From Dimorphilus gyrociliatus (taxonomy: Eukaryota; Annelida; Polychaeta; Dinophilidae): a stretch of 64,000 nt of DNA. Below the pieces are notes generated by a model, which was not told the origin of the DNA, ran no database searches, and worked only from the letters and a program-made list of their open reading frames with translations. The stretch covers positions 496,001 through 560,000 of the forward strand of contig CAJFCJ010000022.1 of the NCBI GenBank assembly GCA_904063045.1, read 5' to 3'. Positions 49,959-61,048 of the stretch are shown here, in pieces. The first letter of the stretch is position 1. Each line of letters starts with the position of its first letter. The translations under genes and the position numbers were made by a program.

Positions 49959-52900
49959 ATGGGACATCTAATATCTTCTATTCTTTATATTTTACTCTAT
50001 TCATCAAGCGTTCGATCTTTTGGGCCTGGAAATAATTTTCCATCGGGTAATGGAAATGGCGGAAACAACTGGGGTAATGGAAATGGACACAGTGATGGAA
50101 GCGAAGGAACTGGAGGAACAGGAGGAACTGGAGGATATGGAGCAACTGGAGCAAGTTCAGGTACTTCGGGGACTGTAGGATCTGGAGTTTATTTTCCAAC
50201 AAACACATGGAAGAAGCTATATTATCACCAATTGCCTCAGTTTCTAGACTGTGAGCTAATCGTCAAACATGTTGACGTTGACAAATGGAAAAGTGTATTA
50301 ATATAAGCGAATTAACTTTATTCCTCTTTTTTAATTCCTTTTCTTTTCATTTTTTCTATAGATTCATATAAACTCTAGGCAAGTTTTTAATCAACCCTCA
50401 TCCACTTGTATTCCTTTTAGCTTCGGAAATGTTTCGGGTAAATTGGTTACTCTTTTCATCCATTATGAATCTATGTACTGGGATAATAATTGTAAGAATT
50501 TACCAACTTCTATGGCTGAATTGAATGCTACAGGAGTTGTATTCCAAGCATTGGAAAGCCATAGTAAGTACATTTCAGTAATTTTTCTTTTTAGATTCTT
50601 ATATCGCGTGATAATGAATAAAAATTACATACATAACAGAAAGGCATATCGAAGACCTATTACTTTCAAAGAATTTTCAGATTCCAGTTGGCTACACCGT
50701 TAGTCAAGTAGAGCCTTTCTTCCATAGCGATAGTCATTCGGTTATTGTTACGGAAAATTCTGAATTGCCGTTCTTATACTCAGAAAGAAACTTACTTATG
50801 GATTATGGCAATCAAAAGTTGGTATTTATTTAAAGTAGGATTGTAGAGTCAAAAAATATCAATATAAAAATATAGCAGTAGATTCTATCGTTCATTTCTT
50901 TTACAGTTTTGTGGCATCCGCCGTACTCGATAGGAACCAAGCGACTTGTGTTCAATCCTATCCGTACAATGTCTTTAATCTGCCGAAAAGGGCTTGGATA
51001 CATACTGTTAAAATATGCCTACAGGCAACTGGTATATAAGAATAATTAACATTGTAGTTAGCACGCTCTTGATTCAATTTAACAAATACTCTTTACCTTT
51101 CCAGGAGGCTCTGCTAAAGTAGGAACAAACTCTTTCGCCACCATGTGTACAGAAGCGCCATCTGTATTGCCGTGTTTATATTTCAATTGTCAGAAACTAA
51201 AGAGAGGAAGCTACATACAAGCTTCGTTTAGTATCGGAGTGAAAATATGCGAAATAGAAATATTTTCTTATAATTTGGCTTACGGTTCAAAAATAATACT
51301 ATCAGATGATACAATGCTCAATATGATACATTCAAAATCGTTAATAGCTGACTTAAATACAGAAGATGAAGTAAGCTCGGCCTTAAAACTGAAATCATGC
51401 CATAAAGTAGAAATAGTATTCAATAGAAGAGTTTCAATACAATCTTTCGCCGCTAGAATTTCTTGTAAATATACTTTATTCATATATTTATTCCTTTATT
51501 GTTTCTTATACTTTACTTAGGTAAAAGTCAGGAATGCGAGAAAATTATTCAAATCAAGCCTACTATTGAAAATGATGAAAACAACTTTTGTGAAGAGTTT
51601 AGAATGGAAAAGATGTCAATGAATAATTTTTTTTGGGCTAGATTCCATTGTGGAGGGCAATCGAATTTCGTTAGAATAAAGAATATAATAGGACTAATTC
51701 ATATTGATGAAGTTGAAGTGTTTGGTGTAGACGGTAACGAGACAATTAATAACTGTAATCAGTCCAGTAGCTTGAATGGCAGAATGAATTGTAAACAATT
51801 CGCCCTTTGGAAAGTGGCAAATAATAGCAAAGTTTCACTTAATCAAACGTACAATCCATTCTCGTTGATAGACGATCGTTTTAATACATGCGTTCCGTTT
51901 AAGTTCCTGTATTATTACGAATGGAAAAGTGAATTCTATTCAAAACCATTCACAATCACCTTTACGAAAATCGTTTTCGAGTTGGTTGAATTAAAAAGGG
52001 ATCCCATACTTGTTGTGATCTATAAGAATAAAGATAAAACCTTTAGTCAGACAATACCCATAAAGGCAACTGGAATTGATATAACCTCGGGAAAGAGTGT
52101 TTTATATTGGACAACTTCACTCTCTTTTCCCCCGTTAGAGGTGTATCTTAGAGCGACAAGAATCGACTACGGTTCGTTATGCGAAATTATACTTGAAGGA
52201 GAAGGGCATCAACCATCTTTAAAACAGTTAAATTGGAAAGAAAAGGTTGAATTTAAAAATCGAATAACTTGCGAGGATTCCGATGTTCTAAACGATTCAA
52301 ACTGGAACCCTCAATTTTCTAATTGTATGAGTTTTCAATATGCAAATCAAGAGTATCCTTGGATAATTTTTGATCTTGAAAGTCCGTATGTAGTTAAGAA
52401 ATTACTGATTTCTTATTTGAAAGCAATCTCATCAATTGACATTTCGCTTCTTAACACATCGAGAGGAGTTGAATACTTGGATAAGAGGAAATTTCCCTAC
52501 AATTCTCAAAGAATTATTTGCGTAACGAAACTTTCCTTAAAACATTTTAGTGATGAAATATTTTGCAGAGAAAATGCAGTTGGATCTTTATTGACTATAT
52601 CAACTTTTAATCGTTTAGATTCTTTACAGATTTGCGAAGTAAAAATATTTGGTGAAGAAACCACTTTTATAGAGCACGAAGTCCTTTTGAGGACAAATGG
52701 AACAATTAGAAATGGAGATCGTATAGCCTTGGATACATTTTCAAATATAACAGCAATTTCAATTAGACCTAATAGGAATATCTCGGAAAAGCTAATAATA
52801 CACCTATCGAATAATCAAATAATTGATAAAGACCAATTGCATTTAAGTGATGGATCGTTAACTATCGATTTTAAGGAGTTAGAAATAGGAGATGAAAATA

Positions 52901-53408
52901 ATAATGTCTTATTACCAATATCTCCTATGAATCATGTGAGATATCTACACATTTTTGGTAACTTTACCGAAACTATACTACTAAGAATATTCGGATTATT
53001 CGAAAGAGGAAGTAATAAAATCTATATACCATTGCAAATATTCTTAATTAAGTTAAAATTAGACATACATACATACAAACAGACGAATAAATTCTCTTTT
53101 TCCCTTTTTATTCAGACCTGTTTCGTCGAATAGCAATCAATTTACAACTAGCAAATGGCCAAGTTAAAGATGAACACGATACTTTTCAAGAATGCGTTAA
53201 ATTCTGCCACGACAACAAAGATTGTTGGGCATTCTCTTGGAATAGACACGATAAATGCGTCTGCTCATTTAAACCGGAAACTGGGGGAACAGTGAGAGAT
53301 TTTTACCAGTATGATAATAGCAGCAGTTTGGAACTAATTAGACAAAATGGCTCGGAAATTTATTCTTTGTGCTTAACAAAGAAACAATTGAATATTATCC
53401 ATTGTTGA
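49959..53408 (+). CDS. Secreted multi-domain protein, F5/8C-like repeats plus PAN-like domain (paralogue 1)
   Basis: Seven exons in phase give 978 aa: 49959-50294, 50362-50563, 50688-50817, 50907-51031, 51105-51464, 51521-53011, 53116-53408. A signal peptide (MGHLISSILYILLYSSSVRS) is followed by a Gly/Asn/Ser/Thr-rich linker (residues about 22-76), then a beta-rich first domain. Next come about four divergent units that end in a discoidin/fucolectin-like last strand: ICEIEIFSYN (about 300), IDEVEVFGVD (446), LCEIILEGEG (603) and ICEVKIFGEE (754). NFVASAVLDRNQATC in exon 4 resembles the start of an F5/8C domain. The last exon encodes a PAN/apple-like domain (DTFQECVKFCHDNKDCWAFSW, then CVCSF). 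There is no transmembrane segment. It is probably an extracellular glycan- or matrix-binding protein, by analogy only. Its paralogue lies at 61049. Confidence 0.85.
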
Positions 53409-55901
53409 AAAAGCTGACTTTTATATTTATATTTATAGATATATTATGTATAAATATCGTAAATACAGTAAAAATATATACTGCACATAGACGCTTTATG
53501 TTCGTGTAGGAAAGTTCTTTCCTTTCGATTAAAACTATGATTTCTCTTTCTCTCTATCTCTTACCAAGTTTTCCATTATCCGCATCATAGAATTTGAATA
53601 TAATATATATCTAATAGAGCACAGTTTTATGACTGCATTATTTAGCATTTAGGATGAATTTTCACAAACAGAGAGAGAGGGAGAGAGAGAGAGATATCGA
53701 GGGAGGAAAGAGTATAGGAATAATAATTGTAATTTCAACCAATATTTTGTCATTAATTATAAAATTTCGAAGCGATCAATAGTGAACTAAATTAGTTTTT
53801 CACTTCTTAGAAATACGTAGCGTGTTATTAGTAAAGTTACTTTTATTTTTAAGAGCGTTTGTAAAATTTAGTGACAGAATTATCTCTAAGTTCGTTATCC
53901 TATGGAGATTGTAAATAATTAAGAGACTCTACTTGATACAGAAATGAGAGGATTAAGTTAGAGTATGATGAGAGCATTCTGGGACAAACTATTAAAAGAC
54001 AAACTGCTTCAAGTATAGAATTTATGGAAAATGATAAATATGATATTTAGAAAGAGCTGGAAATGAATACATAATAATCCAATTAGTTGAAAAAGGAAGC
54101 AAAAAAGGGAGTGAGAGAGAGAGAAAGTAAAAACCTGTTTGCAACAAGTACATTATTTTCATAACCCTTTTCTTATCATATATAGAATATAATATTTTCG
54201 TATTTTTCAAACTTTTAAAGTAAATAAACAAGTTTTTATAGACTGCATAATTATTTTTCTAATAATATTATCAAGCCTAATCATAATACTGATTATTCAA
54301 TAAATACATTATATACTCAAATGTTTGCCTACTCAAATAGACTAGGAGGCTGTTCTGTGTCAAATAAGTCTAGGTGGATGGTTAACAATTAATTATTAAA
54401 ATATATATTATATAGCTATATACTGTGTATATAGTATACTTTTACATTGTATGTGCGTGTGTGTGTGTGTGTGCCATAGCATATGTGCTACTTTCACAAC
54501 GATGATACACTTATTACAATTCTATAGACAATGTATAAAGCGTTCCATTCGCAGTGATTTCAATTCAAATGATTTGGTTTATTTATTGATTATATCAAAA
54601 AAAAAAGAAAATAAGTATCAAAGTATCAAAGAGATAGGAGAAGGGAATGTCTGCGTGATGTTTTCTCTTGCAATTACTCTTCTTTTATAAAGTAGATATT
54701 ACTGTGTATTTACTTTTTTTCAACAACAACAACAATACGTTTTCTATAAAAAAACATCATATACAATATTTATTTATTTGTTTATTTATTTAAATTTTAA
54801 TGTTGTAACAAATACTTTGATCATTTGTTTATCTTACTTGACTTACTTTTCGCAACTTTTTGTAAGGAAACTTTAACATTGAATTTTATGTCACGTAAAC
54901 GCCAAAGTTTAATTAAGAACGTTTTGAATAATTCAAAAAGGTTGTACAAGTACTTTTAATGCATTCCTTAAACTTTGTTCAGTTTAATGGTTTGCACTGA
55001 GATAATATAGATCTAGTTTTATGAATAATTCATGCTTCAGTGTTGGTAAATTGTAATAAGTACAAATGATTTATTAATATGGTTGAACTGGGAAGTGCTT
55101 TTCAGATATAATTTCAATAATTTACAAAAAATACTAATAACTTTGCCTTTCTTTGTGAAATCTATTCTTATACTGAATGCTGATCCTTCTCTCTACTAAT
55201 CAAAAGATTATGTACATATAATATACATACAGTATCAATAATACTCTGTATTTACCGTTTGCGTGTACGAAATTTGCCTTCTAGCTTTAATAATAAAGTA
55301 TACATGTATGTAATATATTACCGTATATTCATCAATTATTATCGTCAATACCCAGATCCCTCTAAGCAATTTTAAGCTTTTTCTGTACGAGTTTTTCGTT
55401 GATTAACTCAAAACAAAAAATCTTTGGCACTGAAAGAAACTTATCAAAACCTTTTTTACTATATACATTGTATCCTCTTTCATATGTTTATAATAACCCT
55501 TATTATTAGTTTAGCTCTTGTTTTTTTCAATAATTACAAAAGAGAAATACAAGGAAAACTACATAGAAACAAAGGAAACGTAAAAAGAAGCAAAACTTCT
55601 CGGCGTTCTGTTAACGATAATACAAACAATTGAATTTTCTGAATATATAAAATATTAAGGTAAAAAGTTATTTACTGTTCAAGATAAAATGATTAATACC
55701 AAAGGGAATTAAAAAATCAGTAACCTAATTCATCAATTATGAAAAGAAAACAATGATATAAAAATATTGATAAAGTAGTTTGTGAGTTATCTATAGTTTG
55801 TAGTAAGGTGTCTTTTGCAGACATGATACTGTGCTGTTAGAGTGATTTAGTGTTATCTGGAGACAAGTGAATATATATATAGATGTAGAATTATAAATAC
55901 A
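53409..55901. other. Intergenic, AT-rich; no gene recognised
   Basis: Between the convergent lectin-like gene (+) and the GPCR gene (-). It contains GA tracts (about 53671-53692), a short GT run (about 54453-54472) and TATACTGTGTATATA at about 54418-54435. No exon with domain character was seen. Confidence 0.6.
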
Positions 55902-56963
55902 TTAAATTCCCCTTGAAGTTACTGTGCAGTTTTGTGTTTGGCCGTGTGAACCATTCGAAAATTTTCTTGTACTTTCAGGACTTAGGATTTTTATAAGAGC
56001 TAATCTAAATGCTTTACCAGAGGCACAATACAAGTAAAAGTTCAATATATAATTAGAATAGAATAGTATTTGAAAACTATTCCAAAGCAAACCAGTATTA
56101 TCTGGACCAATGCGGGCTTGAATGTTATTAAACTCTCTCGAGAAAACGAGCAATGGAGCAGTCGTTACGAGAAATGCAAAGCTGACTGTTAGAAGCATGA
56201 TGGTTGTTGACTTGATCTTATTCTGATCTTTATTTATAGAACCTTGCGTTAGATTCTGTTGAGTTCTCCTCGATCTTAACATTAAGGAAAGGATGATCAA
56301 GTTTCCCGTCAGGATAAAGGCAAAAGGGATAAAACTGCCGAATATTTGATCGAAAAGTTCTCTAGCTTCACTCAATCCTTTATTCCAGCCGTCGTGGCAC
56401 ACTCTTATTGTTTTAGTCTTACTTTCCAGTTTCATACCGAATAAAACATATGAATTAGAAGCGAATGTAACCAAAAGAACAATTATTATAGAAATCCACT
56501 CGACCCGATGCGTAATCCAAGCTTTAACCTTTAGTGGAGATATTAAACTCAATGCTCTCATACCCGTAACGAGAACTAGGAGCCATGCTGATGAGTGAGT
56601 CATCCAAAATTCTAGAAATGGTTGCAATTTGCAAAGACCGGTATTTACATTTCTTATTTCTTTTTCGCTTACAGATGTAGTGAAAACTCTTAGAACGCCA
56701 ACCAACAATACAAGTGAATCAACAATCGCTAAAGCTACTAAAACTCTGGATGATGGCACCTTTCGAAAAGACTTTGATCTAAGAACAATAGTAGCCAAAA
56801 GATTTCCACCAATACCAATTAGAAACACAATTGGGCACAATATAAGATACATAGCCTGAATTTTCCATGCTGTTGATTGATAGTTGATTTGAACAGGCGG
56901 GGTTCCGTAAAAATTATTTTTCGAGTTATCAACCAAACTTGAGTTGTTTCCAGACAGAGGCAT
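55902..56963 (-). CDS. Class A G-protein-coupled receptor, intronless, atypical TM3 motif
   Basis: Single-exon seven-transmembrane receptor of about 353 aa from the Met at 56963. The frame is open to 57107, but that part is poly-Phe/Ile translated from an A-rich tract, so the inner Met with NSS sequon is preferred. Landmarks are TM1 GIGGNLLATIVLRS, TM2 LVALAIVDSLVLL, a Cys before TM3 (GLCKLQPFLEFW), TM3 end VTGMRALSLISPLKVKAW where D/E of (D/E)RY is replaced by Met, TM5 PFAFILTGNLIIL, TM6 LLTVSFAFLVTTAPLLVF with no CWxP, and TM7 YSNYILNFYLYCASGKAFR. It resembles the expanded orphan and peptide receptors of lophotrochozoans. It is not close to the receptor at 9539-10753. The ligand is unknown. 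Confidence 0.92.
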   Translation of the reverse strand: MPLSGNNSSLVDNSKNNFYGTPPVQINYQSTAWKIQAMYLILCPIVFLIGIGGNLLATIVLRSKSFRKVPSSRVLVALAIVDSLVLLVGVLRVFTTSVSEKEIRNVNTGLCKLQPFLEFWMTHSSAWLLVLVTGMRALSLISPLKVKAWITHRVEWISIIIVLLVTFASNSYVLFGMKLESKTKTIRVCHDGWNKGLSEARELFDQIFGSFIPFAFILTGNLIILSLMLRSRRTQQNLTQGSINKDQNKIKSTTIMLLTVSFAFLVTTAPLLVFSREFNNIQARIGPDNTGLLWNSFQILFYSNYILNFYLYCASGKAFRLALIKILSPESTRKFSNGSHGQTQNCTVTSRGI

Positions 56964-57107
56964 TTTACGTGAATGACCGCTGTTTGAGGACAATATAATA
57001 AAGATAATAATAAAAAAAAAAAGAAAAAAAAAGCGGTTATGGCGTCTGTAAGTGATTGGCAAAACGACCCATTTAGTACATACATATTGTATGTTTGTTT
57101 GGATCAT

Positions 57108-57760
57108 TAACGTAGTGTTTTTATTGGTTTCTGAAAGCTCACGACTGATTGAAAATGAATGATTGTACTGTGCGAATATTTATTATTGATTAAAAAATGC
57201 ATTCATAATTGATTTTTGCACTCGGGTATGGCCATTAAGATAACTGATATCTTATTGACGGCGCAATTTGACCTAATATCCCTTTGTAAGAGAAAAGAGT
57301 AAGAGGGAGAGAGAGAGAGAGAGAGAAGTAGCCTGAAATAGTTGATAATGAGCAAAGGGAAAAGATGGGGAAAGAAAGCGAGAAAAAATACGAAATTGAT
57401 TTAGGAGCTTATGTACTCACATTTTCTCTCCTTTCTCTTTTCCTTCCTTCCTTTCCTCCTTGATTTTAAGGTTTATTGGATAAATAAAACGACCAAACTA
57501 TATCGCTTTTTCTTTATCAAATCCAAAGTTTTGTCATTCTCATCCTATTAGAAGCTTTCAATAATTCCCTATAAAACCATACTCTTTCTTTATAAGAGAG
57601 ATGCAAATATATTAGTTAAGGTACCCCCACTTAAACTTTTGAATTATAACGCTTTAAACATTTTCTTTTTCATTATTTATAGAAGATAATTACATTTTCA
57701 CAAAACATTCTCTCTCGTAGGATACTCCCACTCATCCACTCTCCAGCTTTGTTTCTTCCA

Positions 57761-57791
<31 letters not shown>

Positions 57792-60700
57792 CTCTTACTC
57801 CCCCTCCATCTCTCTCACTTATCCATCAATCTAGCATTTCACCTTCTGCGTCTTAGACAGTAAAAAGGCATATTTCCTAATTATTAAATCCTATGGGTAT
57901 ACATACTAATCGAAAATAGTAAAATAGTAGACGTTGTAATATCTACTATTTGAATAATGCGGGATACTTGAAAGATAAAAGTAAATTGAAAGAAGAAATA
58001 GCCGCAGCGATGATTTATATAAAGTAGCTTTGCAGGAAACTTATAAGAGTAGTATAATCATTTTATTGAATATTTCCAAAAGCATATGTCCAATGTGTAA
58101 CCATCTGTTCACTTGGTCCATTCATATTTAGATTATTATTTTCAGTTTTTGCAAGTTATCATTATTTTATTAGTGCACTATCCTATACTATCTATTATTG
58201 ATTATCAGTAGTATTTCGACATCGTATTTTTGTTTGTTGTTTGATTTTCATTCATTTTAATCTCTTTTTAAGGTTTATTAAGAAGAAAAAGAAGCGCACT
58301 GCCTATTTGTTTTTATGTTTGAATGTTTGTATAGTTAACTAATCGTGGGAGTGTCAATATGTGTTTTACTAGAAATCTAAATGATTTCCCTTCTTACGAG
58401 TCAATTTCTGTGTGTGAATAAATTCAATTCTCTAAATATACAAGTTTAAGAGATACATTTTCGCAGAATGAATAATATTTATATTGATTCTGAAGGCATC
58501 TGTTAAACTATTTACATTAAAAGAATAAAAGAGATTATATACTTTTGTTTCTCCCACCGATAATCGAATATATCAAATTATCTACAAACATTTATTTCAT
58601 TTACATAAAAAAAAATGACTTAAAAATTTACAAGTACCTCTCTTTCCTTTTATCTCCCAGTCCTCTTCCTTTTGCCCAGCTCTGTCCTTCACCCTGTCTC
58701 TTATTTTTACTTACTGACACACAATCTTTGCTCTACTCTTTGGCTCTCTGTATCCCTCCCTCTCTCTCTCTTTCGCTTTTCCTCTTGGTAGTAGATAACA
58801 AAAATTCAAAAAGAATATTTTTGGCCAACAGCAAATTATATATATTGTTTGTACAAGTGCAATACTTTTCGTATCTCTTTTTGATTCTTGATTTTGGCAA
58901 TAAAAAGTACAAATGGCAAAATAATTTTTGATTTCTCTTCTTTTCTCCTCTCTTCCTTCTATTGCAGATGTCTTGTTAGGAAACAAATTGAGAAAGAGAA
59001 GACTCTACTCCAAGCTTAACCAGCAATCGACGATAGAACGCTCTCGCGATATTCTCTTTCTGAAATCGTTTGTTATTGGTTGATATTATCCCCCAACTAA
59101 AATGTTTCTTTAAATGATCGCATAAACCATCGTTTATATACCATGAGTGACGTCACGGGGTGACGAGTTCTTTGTCTTGTAATCAGGTAGAGAATATGAC
59201 AGTGTAATCCTTTAACATTAGTTGTTTTTATTAAAATATTTGATAGCTATTTGTATTTGTATTTACTTCCGTATTATATTGTGAAAAGAGAGAAAGAAGA
59301 AAATAGGGAGAAAGGAAGAGAGAAAGAAACAAGAAGAGAGTAAATGTGTATATATGAATACGAGTATATAAGTGTACGTTACTAGAAGGATGAAAAGGTA
59401 GATTAACAGGAGATTTGTCGCACTTTCAAGCCAATAATGAATTACATATTCAATTTTGATAGAGGTGAAAGGGCGATAAATACAATTGAATAATAAAGTA
59501 TACAGTAAAAAGAGAACACTTTTTTCTGAAGGGAATCATTGTTTAAATATTTAAAAGTTATAGAGAAAAATGCTAATTTCTTCACTTTTAAACTCATTTC
59601 AAGCCTAAAAATAGAAAGAATGAAAAGGAAAATTCTATAAGGGAGAGCGAGAGAAGAGAGAAGAGTGCAGCGAAAAGATGAAAATTGCGTAATAGAGATT
59701 GGATTTTAAAGTTGACAATAAAATGAAATCGTACTTTTAAATTTATTAACTTAATTAAATTGACTATAATTGCTAACCAATTTTTAAAATATTCTTTAAA
59801 TAAAGCGTTAAAAGTGTTAAATTATATAGAAGAATAGTACAGGCGTAAAGACTTTTAGCCCACTCTTTGTCACGCAGAATTTCATTAGAAGCGTAAATAA
59901 ACGCCACAAAGATAATCTTATGCATAAAGAGAGAAATGAAAATTCATGTACTTTTTCTTAAAAATTGAAAGAGAGGGTAAAATAGGAAAAAAAGTAATAT
60001 CAATTGTATTTAATAGCCGATATAACTGCACTATATAGATATTTATAAAGGCAGAACATGTACTTACTTTTGTATAGGGTATATATACAATATGCAGTTA
60101 ATATTTACTAGATAAGAAGGCCTAAAAAAGTCTATAAGCAGATAGAAGCGGTACCTAAAAGAATTGCCTGATCTCATGTAAATATCAAGAAATGAAGAAG
60201 AGTCTTAGATATTAGTAATACTGTATATAAAAACAATGATTTTGTCTAATTTTGATAATGCACTATTAATATTAATACAGTATTTGACATTTATAAAATT
60301 TTGTATTTTTTTTCGCTCTCTCTCTCTCTCTCTCATTCTCATTCTCAGCTTGCATGCTTCTCTATTAAATTTCATCATAAGTTAATTAATTATTAGTAAT
60401 GCTATCATTATCTATTTTAAAGATTAAAAATAAATATTGTAAAAAACGGACATATAACAGTAGATTTACTATATACTGTGTATATATATGAACCAAGATG
60501 ATACTAGTAAAGTCTGTATTATAAACTCTACTTTCTTTCATCAATTATCTTCTAATTTTCCCATGACTCTTTCTATAAATAGACGAAGCACGTAGATAGG
60601 AAAGAATCCTAGTTTTTTCAATATATCAACCAATACTGTAACAGAAATAAATTTCTCGTTATTTAAACTACTTCTATTCAACTGCTTTTCTCGATTTTTT

Positions 60701-61048
60701 TTTAAAAAAAAGTATCTTTCTCTCAAATTATACTAATTAAAAAGTCATTATTGAGAAATTGTGAACATTATTCAATCACCTTTTGTCTCACTTCTGTCTC
60801 ATTCACTTTGTCAGTCAGCCAGGCTTAGTTAATTGGTCAGTTTCTCTTGATTCAGCTATCTATTTCTCTGAATCTTCTCTCTCTCTCTCTCTCTACTTTG
60901 TTCTCTCCTGGAAAACTTTCTCCGAATTTCTTCCTACTAATCTTCCTGCCTCTGGCTTGCTCTCTGTCTCTTTCTCTTCATTTTTTTAGTCTGTATTGCT
61001 TTGCACTCCTCTTCTATTCAGAGTTTTTACAGAGAAAAACGATTAACA
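57108..61048. other. Intergenic; no gene recognised
   Basis: AT-rich with many CT/GA tracts (about 57310-57326, 57761-57780, 58758-58770, 60317-60334, 60878-60893). A less AT-rich patch at about 58990-59180 holds a TGACGTCA site. Short open frames at 58545-58986 and 60541-60989 sit on these repeats. Confidence 0.6.
59148..59155. promoter_or_regulatory. Perfect CRE palindrome TGACGTCA
   Basis: Exact CREB/ATF consensus in a GC-richer intergenic patch. It could mark a promoter or enhancer for either flanking gene. Confidence 0.4.

Noticed and set aside
56964-57107. N-terminal extension of the GPCR at 55902
   Set aside because: Poly-Phe/Ile derived from an A-rich tract on the plus strand; an inner Met gives a normal receptor N-terminus.
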